Below, piece after piece: positions 8,374-15,735 of a stretch of DNA of 33,340 nucleotides. The notes below the pieces were generated by a model. It did no database searches and had not been told where the DNA came from. It was given only the letters and a program-made list of their open reading frames with translations. The DNA is taken from positions 1 to 33,340 of the forward strand of contig NZ_JAAALL010000011.1 in the NCBI RefSeq assembly GCF_009906315.1, given 5' to 3'. Source of the stretch: Kineococcus vitellinus (GTDB taxonomy: Bacteria; Actinomycetota; Actinomycetes; Actinomycetales; Kineococcaceae). Both the position numbers and the translations under genes were made by a program. The first letter of the stretch is position 1. Every line of letters begins with the position of its first letter.

Positions 8374-9858
8374 TCAGGCCGTGGGAGCGATCGTGGGCGA
8401 GGCTGCGCTGATCACCTGCGGTGCGGCGACAGCCTTCAAGCCCTCCACCCCGAACTCCAGCCCGTAGCCGGAGCCCTTGACCCCGCCGAAGGGCACCATC
8501 GGGTGCACCCCGCCGTGGGAGTTGATCCAGACCGTGCCCGCCTGGATCCGTTCGGCCACCGCCCGCGCGGCCGCCGGGTCGGCGGACCAGACAGAAGCAC
8601 CGAGGCCGGCCTCCAGGCGGTTGGCGCTGGCGACGGCGTCGTCGATCTCGCTGTAGCGGATGATCGGCAGGGCCGGCCCGAACTGCTCCTCGTCGACCAG
8701 TGGGTCGCCGTCCTTCAGATCCGCGATCAGGGTGACGGGGAAGAAGAGCTCACCCAGCTCGGTGGCCGGCTGCCCGCCGGTGACGATGCGGCCACCGCGC
8801 TGCTTGGCGTCTTCGACCAGGCGGGCGACGACGTCGAACTGCTGCTTGTTCTGCAACGGACCCAGCACGCTGGTCTCGTCCAGGCTCGCCCCCATCGGCA
8901 TCGCGCGGGCCACGTCGGCGAGGGCGTCGACGACCTCCTCGTAGAGGGAGTCGTGCACGTACAGGCGCTTGAGGGCTGCGCACGTCTGGCCGGTGTTGAT
9001 GAAGGCTCCCCAGAAGAGGCCGTCGGCGATCGCCTGCGGGTCGGCGTCGGGCAGGACGATGCCCGCGTCGTTGCCGCCCAGCTCCAAGGTCAGCCGCGCC
9101 AGGTTGCCGGCAGAGCTCTCGATGATCCTGCGGCCGGTGGCGGTGGAACCGGTGAACATCACCTTGTCCACATCGGGGTGGGACGCCAGGCGCGCGCCCA
9201 CCTCGCCCTCGCCGGAGACTGCGCTCAGGACACCTTCGGGCAGCTCCTCGTTAAGGATGGAGATGAGGGCCAGGACGCTGAGGGGGGTGTACTCGGAGGG
9301 CTTGACGACGACGGCGTTGCCCATGCGTAGCGCGGGGGCGACCTGCCAGATGGTGATCATCAAGGGCCAGTTCCACGGGCCGATCGCGCCGACGACACCG
9401 ACGGGGCGGTAGGTGAGCTCCGCGCGGGTGGCACCGTCGTCGACGACGACCTGCGGCTCGAGCGTCGTGGCGGCGGTGGCGCGCAGCCACGCCGAGCAGG
9501 CGCCAACCTCGAAGCGGGCGTTGGGCCCATTCAACGGCTTGCCCTGCTCGCGGGCCAGCAGCCGTGCCAGCGGCTCGGCGAGGGCGTCGATGCGGTCGGC
9601 CATGCGCAGCAGCACCTGCGAGCGCTGCTCGTGCCCGCTCGCGGCCCAGGCGGGCTGCGCGGCGCGGGCGGCGGCCACGGCCGCGTCGAGGTCCTGCTTG
9701 CTGTGGACGGGGGCCGCGCCGAGAACGGCTCCGGTGGCGGGCTCGCGGATCTGGCGGCCTTGCCCCTGCGGGGCGCTGACCCGGGCCAGCAGGTCCTCCT
9801 CAGAGCCGGCGGAGGTGGCGGTGGCAGAGGTGCTCGCGCCGGTGTCGGTGGCGGTCAT
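8374..9858 (-). CDS. NAD(P)-dependent aldehyde dehydrogenase
   Basis: This 494-residue ALDH-superfamily enzyme has the Asn motif GPWNWPLM, the general base Glu259 in LELGGND and the nucleophile Cys293 in GQTCAAL. The ending SGYGLEFGVEGLKAV is typical of the family. It oxidises an aldehyde to the acid. As the gene upstream of the TetR and amine oxidase genes and divergent from a GMC oxidoreductase, it could act on the arylacetaldehyde from the amine oxidase (FeaB-like role) or on the GMC product. Sequence alone does not decide. The N-terminal Thr/Ser/Ala stretch (first about 17 residues) is low-complexity and could mean the true start is slightly downstream. A weak upstream ribosome site (AAGGAG) supports the ATG used here. 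Confidence 0.92.
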   Translation of the reverse strand: MTATDTGASTSATATSAGSEEDLLARVSAPQGQGRQIREPATGAVLGAAPVHSKQDLDAAVAAARAAQPAWAASGHEQRSQVLLRMADRIDALAEPLARLLAREQGKPLNGPNARFEVGACSAWLRATAATTLEPQVVVDDGATRAELTYRPVGVVGAIGPWNWPLMITIWQVAPALRMGNAVVVKPSEYTPLSVLALISILNEELPEGVLSAVSGEGEVGARLASHPDVDKVMFTGSTATGRRIIESSAGNLARLTLELGGNDAGIVLPDADPQAIADGLFWGAFINTGQTCAALKRLYVHDSLYEEVVDALADVARAMPMGASLDETSVLGPLQNKQQFDVVARLVEDAKQRGGRIVTGGQPATELGELFFPVTLIADLKDGDPLVDEEQFGPALPIIRYSEIDDAVASANRLEAGLGASVWSADPAAARAVAERIQAGTVWINSHGGVHPMVPFGGVKGSGYGLEFGVEGLKAVAAPQVISAASPTIAPTA

Positions 9859-10012
9859 GGTGCTCCTTCACATCCTTGCGGGTTCCTCGGTGAACGGACC
9901 GCGGACGGGCTGCGGCCAGGATCCCCCCGGCCCGGGCTGAAGGCTTGGGCGTGCGCGCGCAGTGCTTGTCCGAGAGCGCACAAGAGTCGCCCACCCCGCT
10001 GACTCAGGCTGT

Positions 10013-10041
10013 CCGCTCGCAGCAGAGTGGCGAACGAGCGG
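10013..10041. promoter_or_regulatory. Inverted repeat in the ALDH/GMC divergent gap
   Basis: CCGCTCG (10013-10019) and CGAGCGG (10035-10041) are a perfect 7-bp inverted repeat with a 15-base spacer, in the 238-base gap between the divergent ALDH and GMC genes. No convincing -35/-10 pair was identified. It is a candidate operator only. Confidence 0.25.
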
Positions 10042-10096
10042 CGCATCGACGTCCGGTGCACCAGCCAGCACAGCCGAGCCGTCGAAGGAGACGATC

Positions 10097-11632
10097 GTGA
10101 GCCGGACGACGCCAGGTGCGGTCCCCTCCTACGACACCGTCGTCGTGGGCGCCGGTTCGGCCGGCTCTGTGATCACCCGGCGCCTGGTGGACGCCGGCCA
10201 GCGGGTGCTGCTGCTGGAGGCCGGCGGCGAGGACCTCAACCCGGCCATCCACGACGTCGGTCGCCTGGGCGAGCTGTGGCACGGTCCGGAGGACTGGGGG
10301 CACTTCACCACTCCTCAGGAGCACGCCCTCGGCCGACGCCTGCACCTACCGCGCGGCAAGGTGGTCGGCGGCTCCCACGCCCTCAACGCGACCATCTACG
10401 TGCGAGGGCACGCCAGCGACTACGACGCCTGGGCAGCCGCCGGCTGCACCGGCTGGGGGTGGCGGGACGTCCTGCCGGCCTTCAAGGCCATCGAGGACTA
10501 CGACGGCGGCGCCAGCGAGCTGCGTGGCAAGGACGGCCTGCTGGATGTCGTCGGCAGCTACCCGCTCGCCCCGATCCAGGCTTCCATCGTGCAGGCCGCC
10601 CAGCAGGTCGGCATCCCCTTCAACCCTGACTACAACGCCGGAGAGCTGGACGGCATCTCGCAGCAGCAGATCACCGTGCGCGACGGGCGACGGCTGAGCA
10701 CCTACACCGCCTACGTGCGCCCCGTGCTCGACTCCCCCGCCCTCGAGGTCGTCACCGGTGCGCACGTGCACCGCCTGCTGCTGGAGGGTGGGCGGGTGGT
10801 GGGTCTGGAGTACGAGGTGGGCGGGCGGCTGGTGCGCCAGCAGGCCGGGAGGATCGTGCTCTCGGCCGGCGCCATCGGCTCCCCCAGGCTGCTGCTGCTC
10901 AGCGGCATCGGGCCGGCCGCGGAGCTGGAGGCGGTGGGAGTTCGCCCAGTGCTGGACCTGCCCGGCGTGGGCAAGAACCTGCACGACCACTTCCTCTCCC
11001 CGGTGATCTTCGCCACCGGACGTGAGATCGCCCCGCCCGCGGGTGGCGCCTCGGTCACCCAGACGCACCTGTTCGCCCGCAGCCGGCCCGAGCTGGAGGT
11101 GCCCGACACCCAGCCGATCCACTTCAGCGTCCCCATGTACGAGCCGTGGATGCAGGGCCCGAGCAGTGGCTTCTCCTTGATGGCGGGCCTGATCCGCCCG
11201 CACAGCCGCGGCGAGCTGCGCCTGTCCGGCTCCTCCCCGCACGACGAGCTGCTCATCGACCCGGCAGCGCTGTCCGAGGAGGCCGACCTGCAGGCACTGG
11301 CCTTCTCGGTGGCTCAGTGCCGCCGGATCGGCGCCGCGCCGGCGCTGGCCGAGGAGTGGGGCGCACGAGAGCTCTATCCGGGCGCCGAGGTGGACAGCGA
11401 GGAAGCGGTGCGCGAGTACGTGCGTCGCACCGTGATCACCTACCACCACCAGGTCGGCACCTGCCGCATGGGCGTGGACGAGATGGCGGTGGTCGATCCG
11501 TGCCTGGCGGTGCACGGCGTGCAGGGCCTGCACGTGGCGGACGCCTCGATCATGCCGCGCATCACCTCCGGCAACACCAACGCTCCCAGCATCATGATCG
11601 GGGAGAAGGCCGCAGCAGCCCTGACCAGCTGA
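10097..11632 (+). CDS. GMC-family FAD oxidoreductase (choline/alcohol dehydrogenase-like)
   Basis: This 511-residue flavoprotein oxidises an alcohol to an aldehyde. The dinucleotide fold VVGAGSAGSVITRRL begins near residue 16. The GMC signature is GKVVGGSHALNATIYVRGH, with His replacing the usual second Ser of GGSS. The second signature LSAGAIGSPRLLLLSGIG is present. The C-terminal catalytic region is YHHQVGTCRMG (His450/451), with Gln where Pro is usual, followed by SGNTNAPSIMIGEKAA. I chose the GTG at 10097 because GAAGGAG lies six bases upstream; the longer frame to 9962 has an atypical, unconserved N-terminus. It is divergent from an ALDH gene, suggesting a two-step alcohol-aldehyde-acid oxidation. 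The substrate is unknown. Confidence 0.9.
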   Translation: MSRTTPGAVPSYDTVVVGAGSAGSVITRRLVDAGQRVLLLEAGGEDLNPAIHDVGRLGELWHGPEDWGHFTTPQEHALGRRLHLPRGKVVGGSHALNATIYVRGHASDYDAWAAAGCTGWGWRDVLPAFKAIEDYDGGASELRGKDGLLDVVGSYPLAPIQASIVQAAQQVGIPFNPDYNAGELDGISQQQITVRDGRRLSTYTAYVRPVLDSPALEVVTGAHVHRLLLEGGRVVGLEYEVGGRLVRQQAGRIVLSAGAIGSPRLLLLSGIGPAAELEAVGVRPVLDLPGVGKNLHDHFLSPVIFATGREIAPPAGGASVTQTHLFARSRPELEVPDTQPIHFSVPMYEPWMQGPSSGFSLMAGLIRPHSRGELRLSGSSPHDELLIDPAALSEEADLQALAFSVAQCRRIGAAPALAEEWGARELYPGAEVDSEEAVREYVRRTVITYHHQVGTCRMGVDEMAVVDPCLAVHGVQGLHVADASIMPRITSGNTNAPSIMIGEKAAAALTS

Positions 11633-11636
11633 GACC

Positions 11637-11668
11637 GCACTGGCGGTACGCCGGTGGTGCGCCAGTGC
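11637..11668. terminator. Stem-loop after the GMC gene
   Basis: GCACTGGCG (11637-11645) pairs perfectly with CGCCAGTGC (11660-11668) across a 14-base loop. It starts five bases after the GMC stop, between convergent genes, so it is a likely terminator. No T-run follows. Confidence 0.5.
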
Positions 11669-11714
11669 TCGCCGCTGGTGCGCAGATCCTCGCGTGGACG
11701 CTGAAAACGATCGT

Positions 11715-11775
11715 GCGTGCTCGCGAGGGCGGCTCAGCCGCGCTGGGCGCTGCCGCGTGCTCGCGAGGGCGGCTC
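11715..11775. repeat. 21-base direct repeat at the 3' end of the AraC gene
   Basis: The 21 bases at 11715-11735 recur exactly at 11755-11775 (core GCTCGCGAGGGCGGCTC), offset by 40 bases. One copy is inside the AraC coding end (Glu-Pro-Pro-Ser-Arg-Ala-Arg) and the other begins at its stop codon. This looks like a small tandem duplication. Confidence 0.8.
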
Positions 11776-12702
11776 GCCGTAGGCGCCCTTGTAGGCGTGG
11801 GAGAAGTGCGCCGGGTCGCTGAAGCCCCAGCGCGCACCGATCGCCGCCACGGGCAGGCCCACCTGCGCAGGGTCGGTGAGGTCACGGCGGCAGCGCTCCA
11901 GGCGTCGTTGCTTGATCCATGCCGCGACGGTGGCGCCTTCGGCCCGGAAGAGGGCGTGCAGGTGCCGCGTGGAGACGTGGTGGGCCGCGGCGATGCTGAC
12001 CGGGCTCAACGTCGGATCGGCCAGGCGGGCCTCGATGTGCTCGTGGATGCGGGCCAGCAGGGCGCGCTGGCGGGCATCCGCGCTGGAGCGCACATCCAGT
12101 TCAGAGCAGACCAGCGTGGTCACCAGGTCCAGCGCGTGGCTGCTCAAGCGCGCCCGGGCCGGCTCGGCGACGCGCTCGAGCTGCTCGGCCATGTGCGCCA
12201 GGAACGGAGCCACCACGGCACCTACGCCGTGCGCGCCGTCGAAGCGCGTGGCCGTCACCTCCCGCACCTGCTCGGGCGGCAGACCGATCAGGGAGTGCGG
12301 AAACATGAGGATCAGCGCGCGGAAGTCGTCGTCGAAGGCCATGGAGTAGGGGCGCGAGGTGTCGTAGACCGCCACGTCACCGGCGGCCAGCACCGCCTCC
12401 CGATCGCTTTGCACCAGCAGGCAGCTGCCTTCCAGCTGCACGCTCACCTTGAAGCGGGGAGCTCCTCCTCGCTGCACCAGCCCGGGGGTGCGCTCCACCA
12501 GGTGGCGGCGGGCGTCGATCTCGATCACCTCGATGCCGGCGGCTCCCCTGGAGCGCAGGTGCGCGCGGAAGCGGTCGGGAGCGCTGGTGCTCACCTGCAG
12601 CGGCACGAAGGCGGAGGAGACCGCCTCGCTGAAGGCGTCGATGCCCTGCAGCTGCAGTCCGGCGCCGGTCGCCGGGTGGGTGTACGGAGTCGTCGACGTC
12701 AT
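11734..12702 (-). CDS. AraC-family activator, FeaR-like architecture
   Basis: This 322-residue protein has an N-terminal AraC_binding_2-type sensor (about residues 20-190; motifs RFRAHLRSRGAAGIEVIEI and AAGDVAVYDTSRPYSMAFDDDF). The C-terminal domain has two AraC/XylS helix-turn-helices (about 215-315; LSPVSIAAAHHVSTRHLHALF and IGARWGFSDPAHFSHAYKGAYGE). The same architecture is found in FeaR, the activator of tynA and feaB in E. coli aromatic-amine catabolism. With an amine oxidase and ALDH nearby, a FeaR-like job is a reasonable guess but is not shown. The ATG at 12702 is preferred over 12726 because GAGGAGG lies six bases upstream. Confidence 0.88.
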   Translation of the reverse strand: MTSTTPYTHPATGAGLQLQGIDAFSEAVSSAFVPLQVSTSAPDRFRAHLRSRGAAGIEVIEIDARRHLVERTPGLVQRGGAPRFKVSVQLEGSCLLVQSDREAVLAAGDVAVYDTSRPYSMAFDDDFRALILMFPHSLIGLPPEQVREVTATRFDGAHGVGAVVAPFLAHMAEQLERVAEPARARLSSHALDLVTTLVCSELDVRSSADARQRALLARIHEHIEARLADPTLSPVSIAAAHHVSTRHLHALFRAEGATVAAWIKQRRLERCRRDLTDPAQVGLPVAAIGARWGFSDPAHFSHAYKGAYGEPPSRARGSAQRG

Positions 12703-12794
12703 GGACCCCTCCTCGAGCGCCGCCACGGCACAGTGGCGGTCCGCACGATGCTAACCGCCTCGTCGGTGCCAGCAGCAGACGCAGCTGCGCTCGC

Positions 12795-13511
12795 TCACCC
12801 GAGTGCGCGCGCAGCGCCGCCTGGGCGCCCCAGCGCTGTGGACAGCTGCCGGGCCGCTGCGCTCAGCCGTGCGGCGACCTCCGCCTCGTCGAGCACGGTG
12901 CCGTCGATGTAGACCACCGCGAGGGCGCAGGGCTCCTCCAGGTGCGCCGGCACCGGAACCGCCACCGCCCGCAGCCCCGGGATCACCTCGTCGTGGGAGG
13001 TGGCCCAGCCACGGCGGCGCACCTGTTCGACCTCCGCCGCGCGGGAACCTGCCGGCACCGCAGGGCGCGCTGCGAGCAGCGCCAGTCCCGGCGCCCCGCG
13101 CTCCAGAGGGTGCACGGTGCCGGGGCGCTGGGCCAAGCTCGCGCCGGGGCGGCGCGGCTCCACGCTGGCCAGCGTCACGCAGTCGTCGCCGCGGGCGACC
13201 ACCACGAAGGCGGTGACGCCGAGGTCGGCCGCCGCGGCCTCCAGCACCGGCTCGGCCGCGGTGCGCAGGTCGGGGAGCACCGAGCGCGCCAGGACCGCCA
13301 GCCCGACGCCGGGGCGATAACGCCCGGCGGCGTCGCGATCGACGAGGCGGTGCGCTTCCAGCGTGCGCAGCAGCCGGTAGGCGATGGAGCGGTGCAGTCC
13401 CAAGCCGGCGGCGACGTCGTCCACGCTCAGCGCCTGCTCAGCGGCGGCGAGCAGTTCCAGCACCTGCAGTCCGCGCGACAGCGTCTGCGACAGCGCTCCC
13501 TCGACGGCCAC
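12795..13511 (-). CDS. IclR-family regulator
   Basis: This 238-residue protein has an N-terminal winged helix at about residues 8-70 (LSRGLQVLELLAAAEQALSVDD; GLGLHRSIAYRLLRTLEAHRLV). The IclR effector domain follows (VVVARGDDCVTLASVEP; GWATSHDEVIPGLRAVAVPV). The GTG start is preceded by GAGGAGG. It is divergent from the MobA-type monooxygenase, the usual arrangement for IclR-type regulators of aromatic catabolism (PcaR, PobR, MhpR types). The intergenic region holds two phased inverted repeats that are good operator candidates. The likely effector is 3-hydroxybenzoate or a related hydroxyaromatic (inference). Confidence 0.9.
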   Translation of the reverse strand: MAVEGALSQTLSRGLQVLELLAAAEQALSVDDVAAGLGLHRSIAYRLLRTLEAHRLVDRDAAGRYRPGVGLAVLARSVLPDLRTAAEPVLEAAAADLGVTAFVVVARGDDCVTLASVEPRRPGASLAQRPGTVHPLERGAPGLALLAARPAVPAGSRAAEVEQVRRRGWATSHDEVIPGLRAVAVPVPAHLEEPCALAVVYIDGTVLDEAEVAARLSAAARQLSTALGRPGGAARALG

Positions 13512-13640
13512 TTCGCCTCCTCACTCCTTGGACCACCAGCTCATCACCGGCTTGATCACCACATCGAGCGTCGCACCGGTCGTAGTGCGGCGCGCTGGCG
13601 GCGCCAGGTGCCGCGAACCCTACCGATGCGCCGGGCGGCC

Positions 13641-13669
13641 TTGACGGCTCCAACCACTGACCCTACGGT
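13641..13669 (+). promoter_or_regulatory. Promoter of the MobA-type monooxygenase
   Basis: TTGACG (13641-13646) and TACGGT (13664-13669) are separated by exactly 17 bases. The predicted start, near 13676, falls inside the first inverted repeat described below. The same TACGGT -10 hexamer recurs in the candidate promoters at 25.48 kb and 31.42 kb. Confidence 0.6.
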
Positions 13670-13670
13670 T

Positions 13671-13705
13671 GTTCTACATCAGAACTGCTCGTTCCGATAT
13701 CGAAT
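13671..13705. promoter_or_regulatory. Two phased inverted repeats, candidate IclR operators
   Basis: Site 1 is GTTCT-ACATC-AGAAC (13671-13685), a perfect 5-bp inverted repeat. Site 2 is GTTCCGATATCGAAT (13691-13705), centred on the palindrome CGATATCG and resembling the known PcaR/PobR-type GTTCGATAATCGCAC pattern. The centres are 20 bases apart, about two helical turns. Both lie at or just after the predicted start of the monooxygenase, a repressing position unless IclR activates on the other strand. Confidence 0.5.
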
Positions 13706-13750
13706 ACGCCGTTCCTGGCGCAGGGTGCCACAGAGAGGTGGGCAGAGCCC

Positions 13751-15655
13751 GTGCAGTTCCACCACCACGGATACGTCTCCGGCGATCCCCGGATCCAGCC
13801 GGCTGCCGGCACGGGGCTGGACCGCCCCGAAGAGCTGCCCGAGCGAGTCGACGTGCTCATCGTCGGCACCGGACCGGCCGGGATGATCGCGGCCGCGCAA
13901 CTGGCTCAGTTCCCCGGCGTGAGCACCCGCATCGTCGACCGTCGCGAGGGCCGACTGGCGATCGGTCAAGCCGACGGCATCCAGGCGCGCAGCGTGGAGA
14001 CCTTCCAGGCCTTCGGCTTCGCCGGCCGCATCAGCGCCGAGGCCTACCGCATCACCGAGACGGCCTTCTGGAAGCCGGATCCCACCGACCCCGCGCGCAT
14101 CACGCGGACCGCGCTGACACCCGACGACCCCTCCGAGATCAGCGAGTTCCCGCACCTGATCGTCAACCAGGCGCGGGTGCTGGACTACTTCGCCGAGGCG
14201 ATGGCCAACGCCCCGACGCGCATGCGCCCGGACTACGGCTACGAGTTCCAGGACCTCCTCGTGCACCCCGCGAGCGAGGACCATCCCGTCGAGGTCACCC
14301 TGCGGCGCGCGGCGGGCGAGGACGCGGGACGGACGTGCACCGTGCGCGCCAGGTACGTCATCGGCGCTGACGGTGCGCGCAGCCGGGTGCGCGCCTCCAT
14401 CGGCTGCACGCTGGCGGGGGCGGCGGCCAACCACGCCTGGGGGGTCATGGACGCCCTGGCCGTCACCGACTTCCCCGACATCCGCCGCAAGTGCGCCATC
14501 CAGTCCAGCACCGGGGGCAGCATCCTGTTGATCCCCCGTGAGGGTGGGCACCTGTTCCGCATGTACGTCGACCTCGGCGAGGTGCCCGAAGGCGGCAGCA
14601 GCGCGGTGCGCGCCACCACCCTCGAGCAGATCATCGCCACCGCCCAGGAGATCCTGCACCCCTACACCCTCGATGTGCGCGACGTCGCCTGGCACAGCGT
14701 CTACGAGGTCGGCCACCGCCTGAGCGACCGCTTCGACGACGTCCTGCCCGAGCAGGCGGGCACCCGCACCCCCCGGGTCTTCATCACCGGCGACGCCTGC
14801 CACACCCACAGCGCCAAGGCCGGGCAGGGGATGAACGTCTCGATGCAGGACGGGTTCAACATCGCCTGGAAGCTCGGCCACGTGCTCGAGGGCCGCGCCC
14901 CCGAGAGCCTGCTGACGACCTACTCCGCCGAGCGGCAGGTGGCCGCGCAGGCCCTCATCGACTTCGACCGCGAGTGGTCGACGCTGATGGCCAAGAAGCC
15001 CGAGGAGATGGCCGACCCCGGCGAGCTGGAGCGCTACTACGTGCGCACCGCCGAGAACCTCGCCGGCTTCGCCGTGCAGTACACCCCCTCGATGCTGGTC
15101 GCCGAGCCGGCCCACCAAGGACTGGCCACCGGCTTCCCCATCGGCAAGCGCTTCAAGTCCGCTCCCGTGGTGCGTGTGTGCGACGGCAACCCGGTGCAGC
15201 TGGGCCACCACGCCACCGCCGATGGCCGCTGGCGCATCTACGTCTTCGCCGACGCGGCGGCGCCGGGTGCGGCCACGGCGGTCGACGAGTTCGCGCACTG
15301 GCTGGGCCAGGCGCCGGACTCACCGCTGACCACCACCCCTGCGGGCGCGGACGTCGATGCGTGGTTCGACGTCAAGGTGGTCTACCAGCAAGAGCACGCC
15401 AGCATCGACATCGCCTCCGTGCCGGAGCTGTTCAAGCCCCGCACCGGCCGCTTCGAGCTGGTGGACTACGAGAAGGTGTACGCCGCCGACCCGGCGGCCG
15501 ACATCTTCACCGCACGCGGGCTGGACCGCGACGGTGTCGTCGTCGTGGTGCGCCCGGACCAGTACGTGGCCAACGTGCTGCCCTTGAGCGCGGAGCCAGA
15601 TCTGGCGGCCTTCTTCGCTCCGCTGCTGCGCGTGCCGGTCCCCGCGAGGGCTTGA
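13751..15655 (+). CDS. mobA: 3-hydroxybenzoate 4-monooxygenase (MobA type)
   Basis: This 634-residue FAD-dependent aromatic hydroxylase is expected to convert 3-hydroxybenzoate, NADPH and O2 to protocatechuate. The flavin motif VLIVGTGPAG begins near residue 35, followed by GQADGIQARSVETFQAF, SEFPHLIVNQARV, the DG motif GADGARSRVR, and AWGVMDALAVTDFPDIRRK. The GD motif is GDACHTHSAKAGQGMN (from about 347), and the C-terminal thioredoxin-like domain ends in VVVVRPDQYVANVLPL. As I recall it, the Comamonas testosteroni enzyme shares the opening MQFH, the length (639) and these blocks, so the assignment is stronger than generic 'phenol hydroxylase'. The GTG start has only a weak GAGAGGTGG upstream. 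It is divergent from the IclR gene, with clear operator-like repeats between. Confidence 0.88.
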   Translation: MQFHHHGYVSGDPRIQPAAGTGLDRPEELPERVDVLIVGTGPAGMIAAAQLAQFPGVSTRIVDRREGRLAIGQADGIQARSVETFQAFGFAGRISAEAYRITETAFWKPDPTDPARITRTALTPDDPSEISEFPHLIVNQARVLDYFAEAMANAPTRMRPDYGYEFQDLLVHPASEDHPVEVTLRRAAGEDAGRTCTVRARYVIGADGARSRVRASIGCTLAGAAANHAWGVMDALAVTDFPDIRRKCAIQSSTGGSILLIPREGGHLFRMYVDLGEVPEGGSSAVRATTLEQIIATAQEILHPYTLDVRDVAWHSVYEVGHRLSDRFDDVLPEQAGTRTPRVFITGDACHTHSAKAGQGMNVSMQDGFNIAWKLGHVLEGRAPESLLTTYSAERQVAAQALIDFDREWSTLMAKKPEEMADPGELERYYVRTAENLAGFAVQYTPSMLVAEPAHQGLATGFPIGKRFKSAPVVRVCDGNPVQLGHHATADGRWRIYVFADAAAPGAATAVDEFAHWLGQAPDSPLTTTPAGADVDAWFDVKVVYQQEHASIDIASVPELFKPRTGRFELVDYEKVYAADPAADIFTARGLDRDGVVVVVRPDQYVANVLPLSAEPDLAAFFAPLLRVPVPARA

Positions 15656-15670
15656 ACCTGCAAGACCCGC

Positions 15671-15719
15671 AGCACGCCTCGGCCGCCGCTCGCTCGGGGA
15701 GCGGCGGCCGAGGCGTGCT
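15671..15719. terminator. Perfect 21-bp hairpin, bidirectional terminator
   Basis: A 21-base arm (15671-15691, starting AGCACGCCTCGG) is matched without error by its reverse complement at 15699-15719 across a 7-base loop. It lies 16 bases after the monooxygenase stop and 16 before the end of the convergent ThDP-enzyme gene. Confidence 0.9.
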
Positions 15720-15735
15720 CACCACGCGGCCGCGG

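Noticed and set aside
9962-10096. Longer start for the GMC oxidoreductase
   Set aside because: The extra 45 residues are low-complexity and lack a ribosome site, while GAAGGAG directly precedes the GTG at 10097.
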